A stretch of 64,000 nucleotides of DNA from an uncultured Oscillospiraceae bacterium (GTDB lineage Bacteria > Bacillota > Clostridia > Oscillospirales > Oscillospiraceae), in assembly GCA_934573935.1 (NCBI GenBank), contig CAKTMO010000006.1, forward strand, positions 1 through 64,000, given 5' to 3'. How positions within the stretch are numbered: position 1 is the stretch's first letter; each line of letters opens with the position of its first letter. Both the position numbers and the translations under genes were made by a program. Under the pieces are notes generated by a model. It saw only the letters and a program-made list of their open reading frames with translations. It ran no database searches and was not told where the DNA came from. This document shows positions 51,398-58,270 of the stretch, piece by piece.

Positions 51398-51546
51398 GGC
51401 ATGGAGTAGCGCTGGCTCAAGTAACGCAGCGATGCGCCGAGCTCGCCGTCAGGGCCACCGTATTGGCTGATGATCAGGGCGGCCAACTTGGGGTTGGTGT
51501 TTTTGATTTTTACGGGATATTGCAGCTTTTTCTCATAGACAAACAT
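51352..51546 (-). CDS. cotJC: cotJC, 5' part (N-terminal 65 codons), interrupted
   Basis: The segment encodes MFVYEKKLQYPVKIKNTNPK through GLLTDIGTEE, the N-terminal part of the CotJC manganese-catalase-like coat protein. After the repeat the frame runs into element DNA for 34 foreign residues and stops near 51247. The remaining codons lie at 34566-34981. The ATG at 51546 overlaps the stop of the CotJA-CotJB fusion by one base (TAATG), so the operon is intact up to the insertion. The break is next to the conserved E-x-x-H metal-ligand motif (EELGH). Confidence 0.93.
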
Positions 51547-52103
51547 TATTCGTTTCCTCCTTCATCCCAGGGCCAGGGATCATCCAGCCACTTGAAAGAG
51601 CCTTCTGTGATGTCCGTTTGCAGGAGTGGGCCGTGCATCTCTTCATATCTTTTGCGGCCCTCCTGCCCAAGACGGACATAGTTCCAGTAAAGCGCCAGGG
51701 CTTCCTGATCGTTCCGATGGGTGGTCAAATAGAGTCCCAGCTCGTCAATTGCAAAGTCCAATGCCATCAGTTCGGAGAGATGGGTGTTTGCTGCCGGAAA
51801 ACGGGTTTTCAGCTCTCGATGAAACGGCAGATCAAGGCCTGGAAACAGCGTTCCGCGCTGCAGCGCCTCGCGGTTATCATAGCGTTTCGGGTCGTTTTCC
51901 TGCATGGCGATAAAGGGGAAGGCCATAGCGGCACAGGCCCCTGGTAAGCTGCCGTTTTTACCGCCGCATCCGGTCTCAACGCTCATACGTGGTGCGTTGG
52001 CCGTTGTTACCGGCGCAGCGGGAGACGGCACAGCCGTCTGCTCTGCCGGCGCGGCTGCCGGCGTCTGAACTCTGCCGGCAATAGATTGTTCAATATACAA
52101 CAA
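51546..52103 (-). CDS. cotJB: CotJA-CotJB fusion spore coat protein
   Basis: The 185-residue product joins a CotJA-like part (PFIAMQENDPKRYDNREALQRGTLFPGLDLPF, about 66-95) and a CotJB part (LMALDFAIDELGLYLTTHRNDQEALALYWNYV to SFKWLDDPWPWD). In Bacillus these are two separate genes, cotJA and cotJB, made in the mother cell under sigma-E. The N-terminal region is alanine/proline-rich. The start is TTG, 6 bases after AAGGAGG; no ATG fits. cotJC follows with a one-base overlap. Confidence 0.85.
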   Translation of the reverse strand: MLYIEQSIAGRVQTPAAAPAEQTAVPSPAAPVTTANAPRMSVETGCGGKNGSLPGACAAMAFPFIAMQENDPKRYDNREALQRGTLFPGLDLPFHRELKTRFPAANTHLSELMALDFAIDELGLYLTTHRNDQEALALYWNYVRLGQEGRKRYEEMHGPLLQTDITEGSFKWLDDPWPWDEGGNE

Positions 52104-52149
52104 AGTGTTCCTCCTTTTAAGCGTAGGTCAGCCTGTAACGGCTCATGCC

Positions 52150-52157
52150 AGTATATG
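52150..52157 (-). promoter_or_regulatory. Sigma-E-like -10 of the cotJ operon
   Basis: On the minus strand CATATACT matches 7 of 8 positions of the sigma-E -10 consensus CATACANT and lies 47 bp upstream of the TTG start. The -35 is not clear. Confidence 0.35.
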
Positions 52158-52199
52158 CCGCGGCCGCAAAACTGGGGATTTCTTTTTGCAAACGTTTGT

Positions 52200-52207
52200 G
52201 ATACAAT
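52200..52207 (+). promoter_or_regulatory. Sigma-E/G-like -10 of the amidase gene
   Basis: GATACAAT matches 7 of 8 positions of the sigma-E -10 consensus, 50 bp before the amidase start; the -35 is weak. Confidence 0.35.
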
Positions 52208-52256
52208 GCATAATATCGGTAGTATCGGAATAGATTGCCCCGAAAGGGGTGGTGTG

Positions 52257-52970
52257 ATGGTTTTGCTGATCCGCCGAAAATGGGCGATGGGAGCCGCAGC
52301 ATTTCTGTTGTTGGCGATAAGCGCGTTTTTGCTGGCGACGGACACACCTGCGGTAGTCCAGGCTTTCTCCTATACGAACCTCCCCACCAGAGAAGTGGTC
52401 ATTCTTGACGCGGGACATGGCGGTGCTGACGGCGGTGCGCTATCAGATGACGGTACGCCGGAGAGCGGCGTCAATTTGGCGATCGTCCTGCGCTTGCGGG
52501 ATTTTTTCGCGCTGATGGGGCAGGAAACAGTGCTGACCCGCACGGACGAGGCATCTCTTGCCGATCCGGACTGTGCAACGCTGCGCCAGCAAAAGGTCAG
52601 TGACACCAAAAATCGGGTGGCTTTGATCAACAGCGTGCCGAACGGCTGCTTGATCAGTATTCATCAAAATACGCTGCCAGGACATCCGAATGTTCACGGA
52701 GCGCAGGTATTCTATGGCAAAATGGCAGGCAGTGACGCCCGTGCGGAAACAGTCCAGCGGGAATTGAACAACGTTATCAACGCAGATAATGAAAAAGCGA
52801 CCAAGCCCATAGGGAAGGATATTTATATCATGGCCCACGCACAGTGTCCGGCGCTGTTGGTGGAGTGCGGCTTTCTCAGCAACAGGACGGAAACGGCACA
52901 GCTGCTGCGTCCGGAATACCAGACAAAGCTGGCGGTAGCCATTGGCTGCGGCTATCTGCAATATCAATAA
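52257..52970 (+). CDS. cwlD: N-acetylmuramoyl-L-alanine amidase, CwlD-like
   Basis: The 237-residue protein has a signal-anchor (MGAAAFLLLAISAFLLATD, about 10-28) and an amidase_3 domain with the zinc ligands His and Glu in VVILDAGHGGADGGA, the SGVNLA motif, LISIHQN (His) and the catalytic LLVECGFLSN (Glu). CwlD makes muramic-delta-lactam in spore cortex and is needed for germination. Sporulation context (cotJ divergent) supports CwlD over a vegetative amidase. The ATG at 52257 is preferred; earlier in-frame codons lie in the leader. Confidence 0.85.
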   Translation: MVLLIRRKWAMGAAAFLLLAISAFLLATDTPAVVQAFSYTNLPTREVVILDAGHGGADGGALSDDGTPESGVNLAIVLRLRDFFALMGQETVLTRTDEASLADPDCATLRQQKVSDTKNRVALINSVPNGCLISIHQNTLPGHPNVHGAQVFYGKMAGSDARAETVQRELNNVINADNEKATKPIGKDIYIMAHAQCPALLVECGFLSNRTETAQLLRPEYQTKLAVAIGCGYLQYQ

Positions 52971-52983
52971 ACGGGTGATACGA

Positions 52984-54351
52984 ATGAAAAAGGCAACGAT
53001 CTATTTCTGTACTGAGTGCGGTAACGAAAGCCCCAAATGGGCAGGGAAGTGCCCTGCCTGCGGTGCATGGAACAGCATGGTGGAGCAGAAAACGGAAACA
53101 GGGAAGGGAAGCGGCCGTATCTCTTCCACTGCACGGATCGTAAAGGCGCATCCCATTACGGAATTGGCATCGGAAACCGAGCTTCGGTTTTCCACAGGCA
53201 TGGGCGAATTGGATCGTGTGTTGGGCGGCGGTGCGGTAGAGGGGTCGCTGGTTCTGGTAGGCGGCGCGCCGGGGATCGGTAAATCCACGCTGCTGCTTCA
53301 GATCTGCCAGACACTGGGGCAAAGCTGCCGCGTACTGTATGTTTCTGGTGAGGAATCTACCCGTCAGCTCAAAATGCGTGCCGAGCGTCTGCGGGTGGAT
53401 ACGCCAAATCTGCTGGTGCTGTCGGAAACACAGCTGGGCGACGTGTTGTCCTGCGTGGAGCAGGAAAAACCCGACGTTCTGATCATCGACTCGATCCAAA
53501 CACTGTATAACGAAGAAAATGACGGAATCCCAGGCGGCATAGGTCAGGTAAAGCAATGTACCTTAACACTTATGCAGCTGGCAAAAAGTCAGAATATCAC
53601 CATTTTTGTCATCGGCCACGTCAACAAGGAAGGGGCGATCGCCGGGCCGAAGGTATTGGAGCACATGGTGGACTGTGTGCTGTACTTTGAGGGCGACCAG
53701 CATATGACCTACCGCATTCTGCGGGCGGCAAAAAACCGTTTTGGCGCTACCAACGAGATCGGTGTGTTCGAGATGATGGACTGCGGATTGCGAGAAGTAG
53801 AGAACCCTTCAGAAATGCTGTTATCCGGACGCCCCACTGACGCCCCAGGCACCTGCGTGACCTGCGCCATGGAGGGCGCGCGGCCTGTGCTGGCAGAGGT
53901 GCAGGCTTTGGTGGCGCCCGCTGCGGGATCAAAGCCGCTGCGTTCCAGCAATGGTTTTGATTATAACCGTGCCTCCATGCTGCTGGCGGTACTGGAAAAA
54001 CGGGGTGGCCTGAAGGTCAGCCAATGTGACACCTATCTCAACATTATCGGCGGTCTGACTCTGGAAGAACCGGCGGCTGATCTGGCGGCGGTGATCGCGG
54101 TGGCTTCCAGCTATCTGGACAAGGCAGTGCCGGACACGCTGGCAGCCGTGGGAGAGGTTGGCCTTTCCGGCGAAATACGCAGTATCAGCCACCTTGAACA
54201 GCGGCTTTCCGAGGTGCAGCGGCTGGGCTTTACCCACTGCATGATCCCTGCCCATCGGGCGGAGGAGCTGAAGCCGCTTCCTGGTTTGACGCTTCTGCCG
54301 GTGAAAAACATCGGTCAGGCGTTGCGCTTACTGGCGCAGGGGGTATCGTAA
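52984..54351 (+). CDS. radA: DNA repair protein RadA
   Basis: RadA promotes branch migration in recombinational repair. The 455-residue protein has a C4 zinc finger (CTECGNESPKWAGKCPACGAW), Walker A GGAPGIGKSTLL, Walker B VLIIDSIQTLY, the KNRFGATNEIGVFEM motif, and a Lon-like C-terminal domain from about residue 280. It begins 13 bp after the amidase stop and may share its transcript. Confidence 0.97.
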   Translation: MKKATIYFCTECGNESPKWAGKCPACGAWNSMVEQKTETGKGSGRISSTARIVKAHPITELASETELRFSTGMGELDRVLGGGAVEGSLVLVGGAPGIGKSTLLLQICQTLGQSCRVLYVSGEESTRQLKMRAERLRVDTPNLLVLSETQLGDVLSCVEQEKPDVLIIDSIQTLYNEENDGIPGGIGQVKQCTLTLMQLAKSQNITIFVIGHVNKEGAIAGPKVLEHMVDCVLYFEGDQHMTYRILRAAKNRFGATNEIGVFEMMDCGLREVENPSEMLLSGRPTDAPGTCVTCAMEGARPVLAEVQALVAPAAGSKPLRSSNGFDYNRASMLLAVLEKRGGLKVSQCDTYLNIIGGLTLEEPAADLAAVIAVASSYLDKAVPDTLAAVGEVGLSGEIRSISHLEQRLSEVQRLGFTHCMIPAHRAEELKPLPGLTLLPVKNIGQALRLLAQGVS

Positions 54352-54381
54352 AAAGTCCGCAGGCTTTGCCTGCGGACTTTT
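54351..54381. terminator. Bidirectional terminator after radA
   Basis: The 13-bp stem AAAAGTCCGCAGG and complement has a CTTTG loop and overlaps the radA stop codon by one base. Confidence 0.9.
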
Positions 54382-54388
54382 GTCTTAA

Positions 54389-54697
54389 TTATTTTTTCTT
54401 ATTGGATTTCTCCTGATTGGCCAGCGGGCCTTTTCCGTTGATGGCGCGGTAATGGTTCAGCTTATCCACGCGCTGCTGGCGCTTTCTGGCCTTTTCCTTT
54501 TCTTTGGCTTTCTTAATGGCAGCTTCCTGATCCCGCTTTTTCTTCTTCCAATACTGCTCTTTCTCGTAGTTTTCTACGTCTTTCTCGTACTTTTCCGGAT
54601 GCCTTGCCCAGTCGATACGCAGCACCGTCAGGGAAATGATCAAAATCGCGCCAACGGCGATCAGTCCGTAAAAAATGAAGGAATAGAAATCATCCAT
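54389..54697 (-). CDS. Small membrane protein with basic coiled-coil tail
   Basis: The 102-residue product has one N-terminal helix (FIFYGLIAVGAILIISLTVL, about 8-27) and a long charged cytoplasmic tail rich in K, E and R (about 40-80). The family was not recognised. AGGAGGC precedes the ATG. It is a single-gene unit converging with radA. Confidence 0.65.
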   Translation of the reverse strand: MDDFYSFIFYGLIAVGAILIISLTVLRIDWARHPEKYEKDVENYEKEQYWKKKKRDQEAAIKKAKEKEKARKRQQRVDKLNHYRAINGKGPLANQEKSNKKK

Positions 54698-54893
54698 AGA
54701 AAGAGCCTCCTGTTAAATCTGTACGAATAGTATACCGTAAAACCGCCATAAAGGCAAGAACTGTTTTCGCTTACAGAAAAAAGGAGAAAAAATGCGCAGA
54801 TTTGGTTGTTTTTGCAAAAGCGTCAGTGTATAATAAGCGGGTAAATCGACCATAGCATCCGCAGAGAGCAAATTACAAATCTGGAGGAACAAA

Positions 54894-55799
54894 ATGATGT
54901 TTACCAATTTCAAGGATCTGGAGGCCTATGTACTGGGCCAGAATCTGAAAAAGCGCATTGCGCTGGCCAACGCCCACGACGAGCCCGCTTTGAGCGCTGT
55001 TGTTCACGCCAAGCGCAAGGGCGTGGTGGAAGGCACCCTGATCGGCAAGAAGGACATGATCATCGACATGCTGCACGAGATGGGCGAGAACGAGGCGGAT
55101 TACGAGATCGTGGATTTTGACGGCGAAGAGCTGGAAGCCGCCAAGATCGCCGTCAAGCTGGTGAAGGAAGGAAAGGCCGACATCCCCATGAAGGGCATTC
55201 TGCAGACCTCCAGCTTTGCCAAGGCGATCCTGAACCGCGAGACCGGCCTGATCCCCGACGGTGCACGCCGTCTGGTGAGCCAGGTGGGCATCTTCGAGTA
55301 TGAAGGCCGCTTTGTAATGATCACCGATGCCGCCATCAACATTGCCCCCGATGTGGAAACGCAGATCGGTATCGTTGAAAATGCGCTGCCCGTTGCCAAG
55401 GCACTGGGCAACGACTGCCCCAAGGTCGCCATTCTGTCCGCCGTGGAGAACGTGACGGAGAAGATGCCTTCTACCGTCAGTGCCGCCGCCATCAAGGAGC
55501 GGGGGATCCCTGGCTGCCTGGTGACCGGTCCTCTGGCGCTGGACGGTGCGATCTCCATGGAGTCTGTGAAGCACAAAGCCATCAAGGATCCTGTTGCCGG
55601 TCAGGCCGACATCCTGCTGGTGCCATTTATCGAGATCGGCAACGTGCTGTATAAGGCCGTGACCTACATTGCCGGCAAGACCGTTGCCAGCACCATTTGC
55701 GGCGCATCCTGCCCCGTCATCATCACCAGCCGCGCTGACACGCCCGACAGCAAGTATTATTCCATCCTGCTGGCCGTTCTGCGCTGCCTGAAGGCATAA
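54894..55799 (+). CDS. ptb: Phosphate butyryltransferase-family protein (Ptb paralogue 2)
   Basis: The 301-residue PTA/PTB-family enzyme has RIALANAHDEPALSAV, EGKADIPMKGILQTSSFAKAILNRE, MITDAAINIAPD and GQADILLVPFIEIGNVLYKAVTYIAG. It would convert butyryl-CoA and phosphate to butyryl phosphate, or use another acyl-CoA. Its blocks are closer to characterised Ptb than those of paralogue 1 (3412-4326), but no buk gene is adjacent. GGAGG lies 6 bases before the ATG, and a TATAAT with TTGTTT 17 bp upstream forms a likely promoter at 54806-54834. Confidence 0.88.
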   Translation: MMFTNFKDLEAYVLGQNLKKRIALANAHDEPALSAVVHAKRKGVVEGTLIGKKDMIIDMLHEMGENEADYEIVDFDGEELEAAKIAVKLVKEGKADIPMKGILQTSSFAKAILNRETGLIPDGARRLVSQVGIFEYEGRFVMITDAAINIAPDVETQIGIVENALPVAKALGNDCPKVAILSAVENVTEKMPSTVSAAAIKERGIPGCLVTGPLALDGAISMESVKHKAIKDPVAGQADILLVPFIEIGNVLYKAVTYIAGKTVASTICGASCPVIITSRADTPDSKYYSILLAVLRCLKA

Positions 55800-55816
55800 A
55801 GATCCGTATGTAATGA

Positions 55817-55842
55817 CAAAGGACGGCGAAAGCCGTCCTTTG
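55817..55842 (+). terminator. ptb terminator
   Basis: The perfect 11-bp stem CAAAGGACGGC/GCCGTCCTTTG has a GAAA loop, with only a short T-run. Confidence 0.75.
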
Positions 55843-55867
55843 CTCTGCCAGAAAAATGGAGGCATCT

Positions 55868-56272
55868 GTGGGAAAAATCTTATCTTTTGCGGAGGTAAGC
55901 CGTATATTGGAGCAGGACCGGCTTGCCCCTTATCTCTGCGACCTGCGCGAAAAGGGAGATGGCAAACTGCATATCCTTATTTGCCGCGCCGCAGCCCCTT
56001 CTGAACCGGAGCCGGACACGTGGGAGATCGTTTTCGAAGACTATATTCTCTATCAAATCCGCAACGAGTCATTTTGCTCTTTTGCTCCGGAAGAGAGCCG
56101 GACAGGGAAGTACCTGGCTGTGTTTGAAACATCAAGACTGCTGGAATACCTGCCCTTGGCGGTGGATGCAGGGCTGCTGGAGCACACGAGCCCCTGGAAG
56201 CATTATGCCGTTTTTACGCAGGACCAGATCATTGATGTCATCGCATCGAAAGAACCGGTTATCTATCAATAG
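55868..56272 (+). CDS. Hypothetical protein
   Basis: The 134-residue product was not recognised. It has no membrane segment; acidic and aromatic residues are frequent (TWEIVFEDYILYQIRNESFC; HYAVFTQDQIIDVI). The GTG at 55868 is chosen because GGAGG lies 5 bases upstream; an ATG four codons earlier sits before that site. It follows ptb by 68 bp, and a hairpin with T-run ends it. Confidence 0.6.
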   Translation: MGKILSFAEVSRILEQDRLAPYLCDLREKGDGKLHILICRAAAPSEPEPDTWEIVFEDYILYQIRNESFCSFAPEESRTGKYLAVFETSRLLEYLPLAVDAGLLEHTSPWKHYAVFTQDQIIDVIASKEPVIYQ

Positions 56273-56292
56273 CTGGCGTGCCCGTATGCCTT

Positions 56293-56592
56293 CGATTCAA
56301 CAAAATTTTGTCCGATGGACTTGTTATCCATCGGACATTTTTGTATAATAGGAGGGAAGCTGAATACAACCGTATTCCGCAGACATTCGCTGGACGGTGC
56401 GGCTATTGACGGCAAGGATCATGTATGCTGCCAATGGTTCAGCGCAAGAGTGCTGTGTCCGGCGGTCGGGCAATCTGTAAAGGTGCGGTATTCCAGCAAG
56501 AATCCCTCAGGGGCCAGCTGGCTTAGGATAGGGAGTGGAGAAAAATCTCCACTCGATTCAACAAAATAAAAATTTTGTTGAATCGAGTGGAG
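56293..56592. repeat. MITE-like segment with 17-bp terminal inverted repeats and two competing hairpins
   Basis: CGATTCAACAAAATTTT at 56293-56309 recurs inverted at 56569-56585, bounding a segment of about 293 bp. Within it the right part forms two exclusive hairpins: 8-bp arms 56533-56540 with 56547-56554, or 21-bp perfect arms 56547-56567 with 56572-56592. A frame with no good start codon runs through the middle to TAA at 56567-56569. It sits before a tyrosine recombinase gene. Confidence 0.6.
56310..56342 (+). terminator. Terminator after hypothetical gene
   Basis: The 10-bp perfect stem GTCCGATGGA/TCCATCGGAC has a 7-base loop and is followed by ATTTTTG. Confidence 0.8.
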
Positions 56593-56690
56593 GTTAAGAT
56601 CCGTTTTTGACAAAAACGGACTTGTTGAAAGCATCCGCTGCGTACCGTGAAGGATTGGAACCATTACACACATTTAATAGGATACATACC

Positions 56691-57716
56691 ATGGCTATTG
56701 ATTATCGTACACAATCACCGCGTATTCTGGCAGATTTCCTCAGCTATCACGAGACCATCAAGGCGCACTCTCAGCGCACTGTGGATGAATACTTTCTGGA
56801 TCTGCGGAATTTCTTTCGCTATATCAAGCGTCTGCGCGATCCGGCGCTGCGCGAGATGCCCTTTGATCAAATCGATATTATGGATGTTGACCTGGCTCTG
56901 ATCCGGACCATTACCTTGTCGGATATTTACGGCTATATGACGTATCTCAGCCGTGACCGTGTGCAGCACGCGAATTGTGAAAGTTCTAACAAAGGACTGA
57001 ATGCCGCATCCAGAGCACGAAAATTGGCCACGATTCGATCTTTTTTCAACTATCTATGCAATAAAGTCCATGTTTTGGAAGAAAATCCCTGCAAGGATAT
57101 TGATACACCCAAGCAGAAGAAATCCCTTCCCCGCTATCTGACGCTGGAGGACTCCCTCTCCCTGCTGGATGCGGTGGATGGCAAACATAAAGAACGGGAC
57201 TTCTGCATTATTACGCTGTTTTTGAACTGCGGATTGCGTATTTCGGAACTGATTGGATTAAATATCAGCGATATACAGGGCGACGCCATGCGGGTGCTGG
57301 GAAAAGGCAATAAAACCCGCGTGGTATACCTGAATGACGCGTGCAAGGACGCGCTTGCGCGGTATCTGGAGGTACGCCGTCCCATCAGCGGACGGGATCG
57401 GGACGCGCTGTTTCTCTCGGAACGGGATCAGCGCATCAGCCGCGCGATGGTACATTCACTGGTGAAGAAGCATCTTTCGATGGCTGGTCTGGATAGTTCC
57501 CAGTATTCCAGCCACAAGCTGCGGCACACAGCAGCCACTCTGATGCTGCAAAACGGCGTGGATGTCAAGGCCGTGCAGGAGGTGCTGGGTCACGAGCATC
57601 TCAATACAACCGAGGTCTATACCCACATCGACAACGAGTCCCTGCGGGTAGCCGCAAAAGCCAATCCCCTGTCCCATGTGAAAATGAAAGGAAAAATAGA
57701 GAAAGAGACGGAGTGA
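56691..57716 (+). CDS. Tyrosine recombinase, XerC-like
   Basis: The 341-residue integrase has the SAM-like core-binding domain (about 10-140, ILADFLSYHETIKAHSQRTVDEYFLDLRNFFRYI) and the catalytic residues Arg in NCGLRISELIGL, His-Arg in SHKLRHTAATL, His in VLGHEHL and Tyr in TTEVYTHI. It is longer than XerD with an insertion around 110-125. It could be the XerC partner of XerD at 9586-10470, or a mobile-element integrase. The ATG at 56691 is used although its ribosome site (TAGGA) is weak; a TTG at 56607 is another option. Confidence 0.85.
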   Translation: MAIDYRTQSPRILADFLSYHETIKAHSQRTVDEYFLDLRNFFRYIKRLRDPALREMPFDQIDIMDVDLALIRTITLSDIYGYMTYLSRDRVQHANCESSNKGLNAASRARKLATIRSFFNYLCNKVHVLEENPCKDIDTPKQKKSLPRYLTLEDSLSLLDAVDGKHKERDFCIITLFLNCGLRISELIGLNISDIQGDAMRVLGKGNKTRVVYLNDACKDALARYLEVRRPISGRDRDALFLSERDQRISRAMVHSLVKKHLSMAGLDSSQYSSHKLRHTAATLMLQNGVDVKAVQEVLGHEHLNTTEVYTHIDNESLRVAAKANPLSHVKMKGKIEKETE

Positions 57717-57729
57717 CCTCCGTCTTTTT
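57706..57729. terminator. Bidirectional terminator overlapping the recombinase stop
   Basis: AGACGGAG/CTCCGTCT has a TGAC loop that contains the stop codon, then a T-run. Confidence 0.85.
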
Positions 57730-57730
57730 C

Positions 57731-58234
57731 TTATTCCGGATAATACCCCAAAATGTGCAGCACACGGTATTGCTGATAGTCATAGGTGTCCAGCGGCCGA
57801 CAGTTCGCGTCATAGCTGTGGGCGGCAATTTGTATTCCCGATGCCTGGCCGCTGCCGTCATTGGCGATGACCACCGGCGAATGCTGAAATACATCACCCT
57901 TGAATATCAGCTGGATCACATCACCTGGTTCCGCTATCGCCAGATCCTGTGTCACCGTACAGACCGGCCCAGGAGAGGGCTCCGGACGTACCAGAAAGTT
58001 ATGCAGGTATTCAACACCCGTCCAGGCAGGCGCCTTGTCATCGGCGCTGATGTAGAACCAGCCGAACGTCGGTGTAAAGTTCATCACACCGGTACCGGCA
58101 TAGATACATTGCGATGCGAAATTCGTGCAGTCTCCGCCGATACTCTCGTAATCATAGAAGTCCGGATTGCGGCCATAGGCCCAATATCTTGCGTACGCCT
58201 CCGTCTCATCACGGCGATAGGGCAACAGCGCCAT
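57731..58234 (-). CDS. Amidase_6-type domain protein
   Basis: The 167-residue product begins MALLPYRRDETEAYARYWAYGRNPDFYDYESIGGDCTNFASQCIY, the conserved DCTNFxSQ motif of the putative amidase_6 (NlpC/P60-like cysteine peptidase) family; a His in VFQHSPVVI completes the likely pair. There is no signal peptide, so the product stays in the cytoplasm or works inside the spore/mother cell. The substrate is unknown. ATG 58234 follows a GGGGGGAG site. The P-type ATPase gene ends 37 bp before its start. Confidence 0.85.
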   Translation of the reverse strand: MALLPYRRDETEAYARYWAYGRNPDFYDYESIGGDCTNFASQCIYAGTGVMNFTPTFGWFYISADDKAPAWTGVEYLHNFLVRPEPSPGPVCTVTQDLAIAEPGDVIQLIFKGDVFQHSPVVIANDGSGQASGIQIAAHSYDANCRPLDTYDYQQYRVLHILGYYPE

Positions 58235-58270
58235 CACACTCCCCCCTGCACATTCTATGCGCAGACATGG

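Noticed and set aside
51247..51546. A 99-residue stand-alone protein on the minus strand at the right end of the element
   Set aside because: Its first 65 residues are the CotJC N-terminus; the rest is a random translation of antisense recombinase sequence beyond the attachment repeat.
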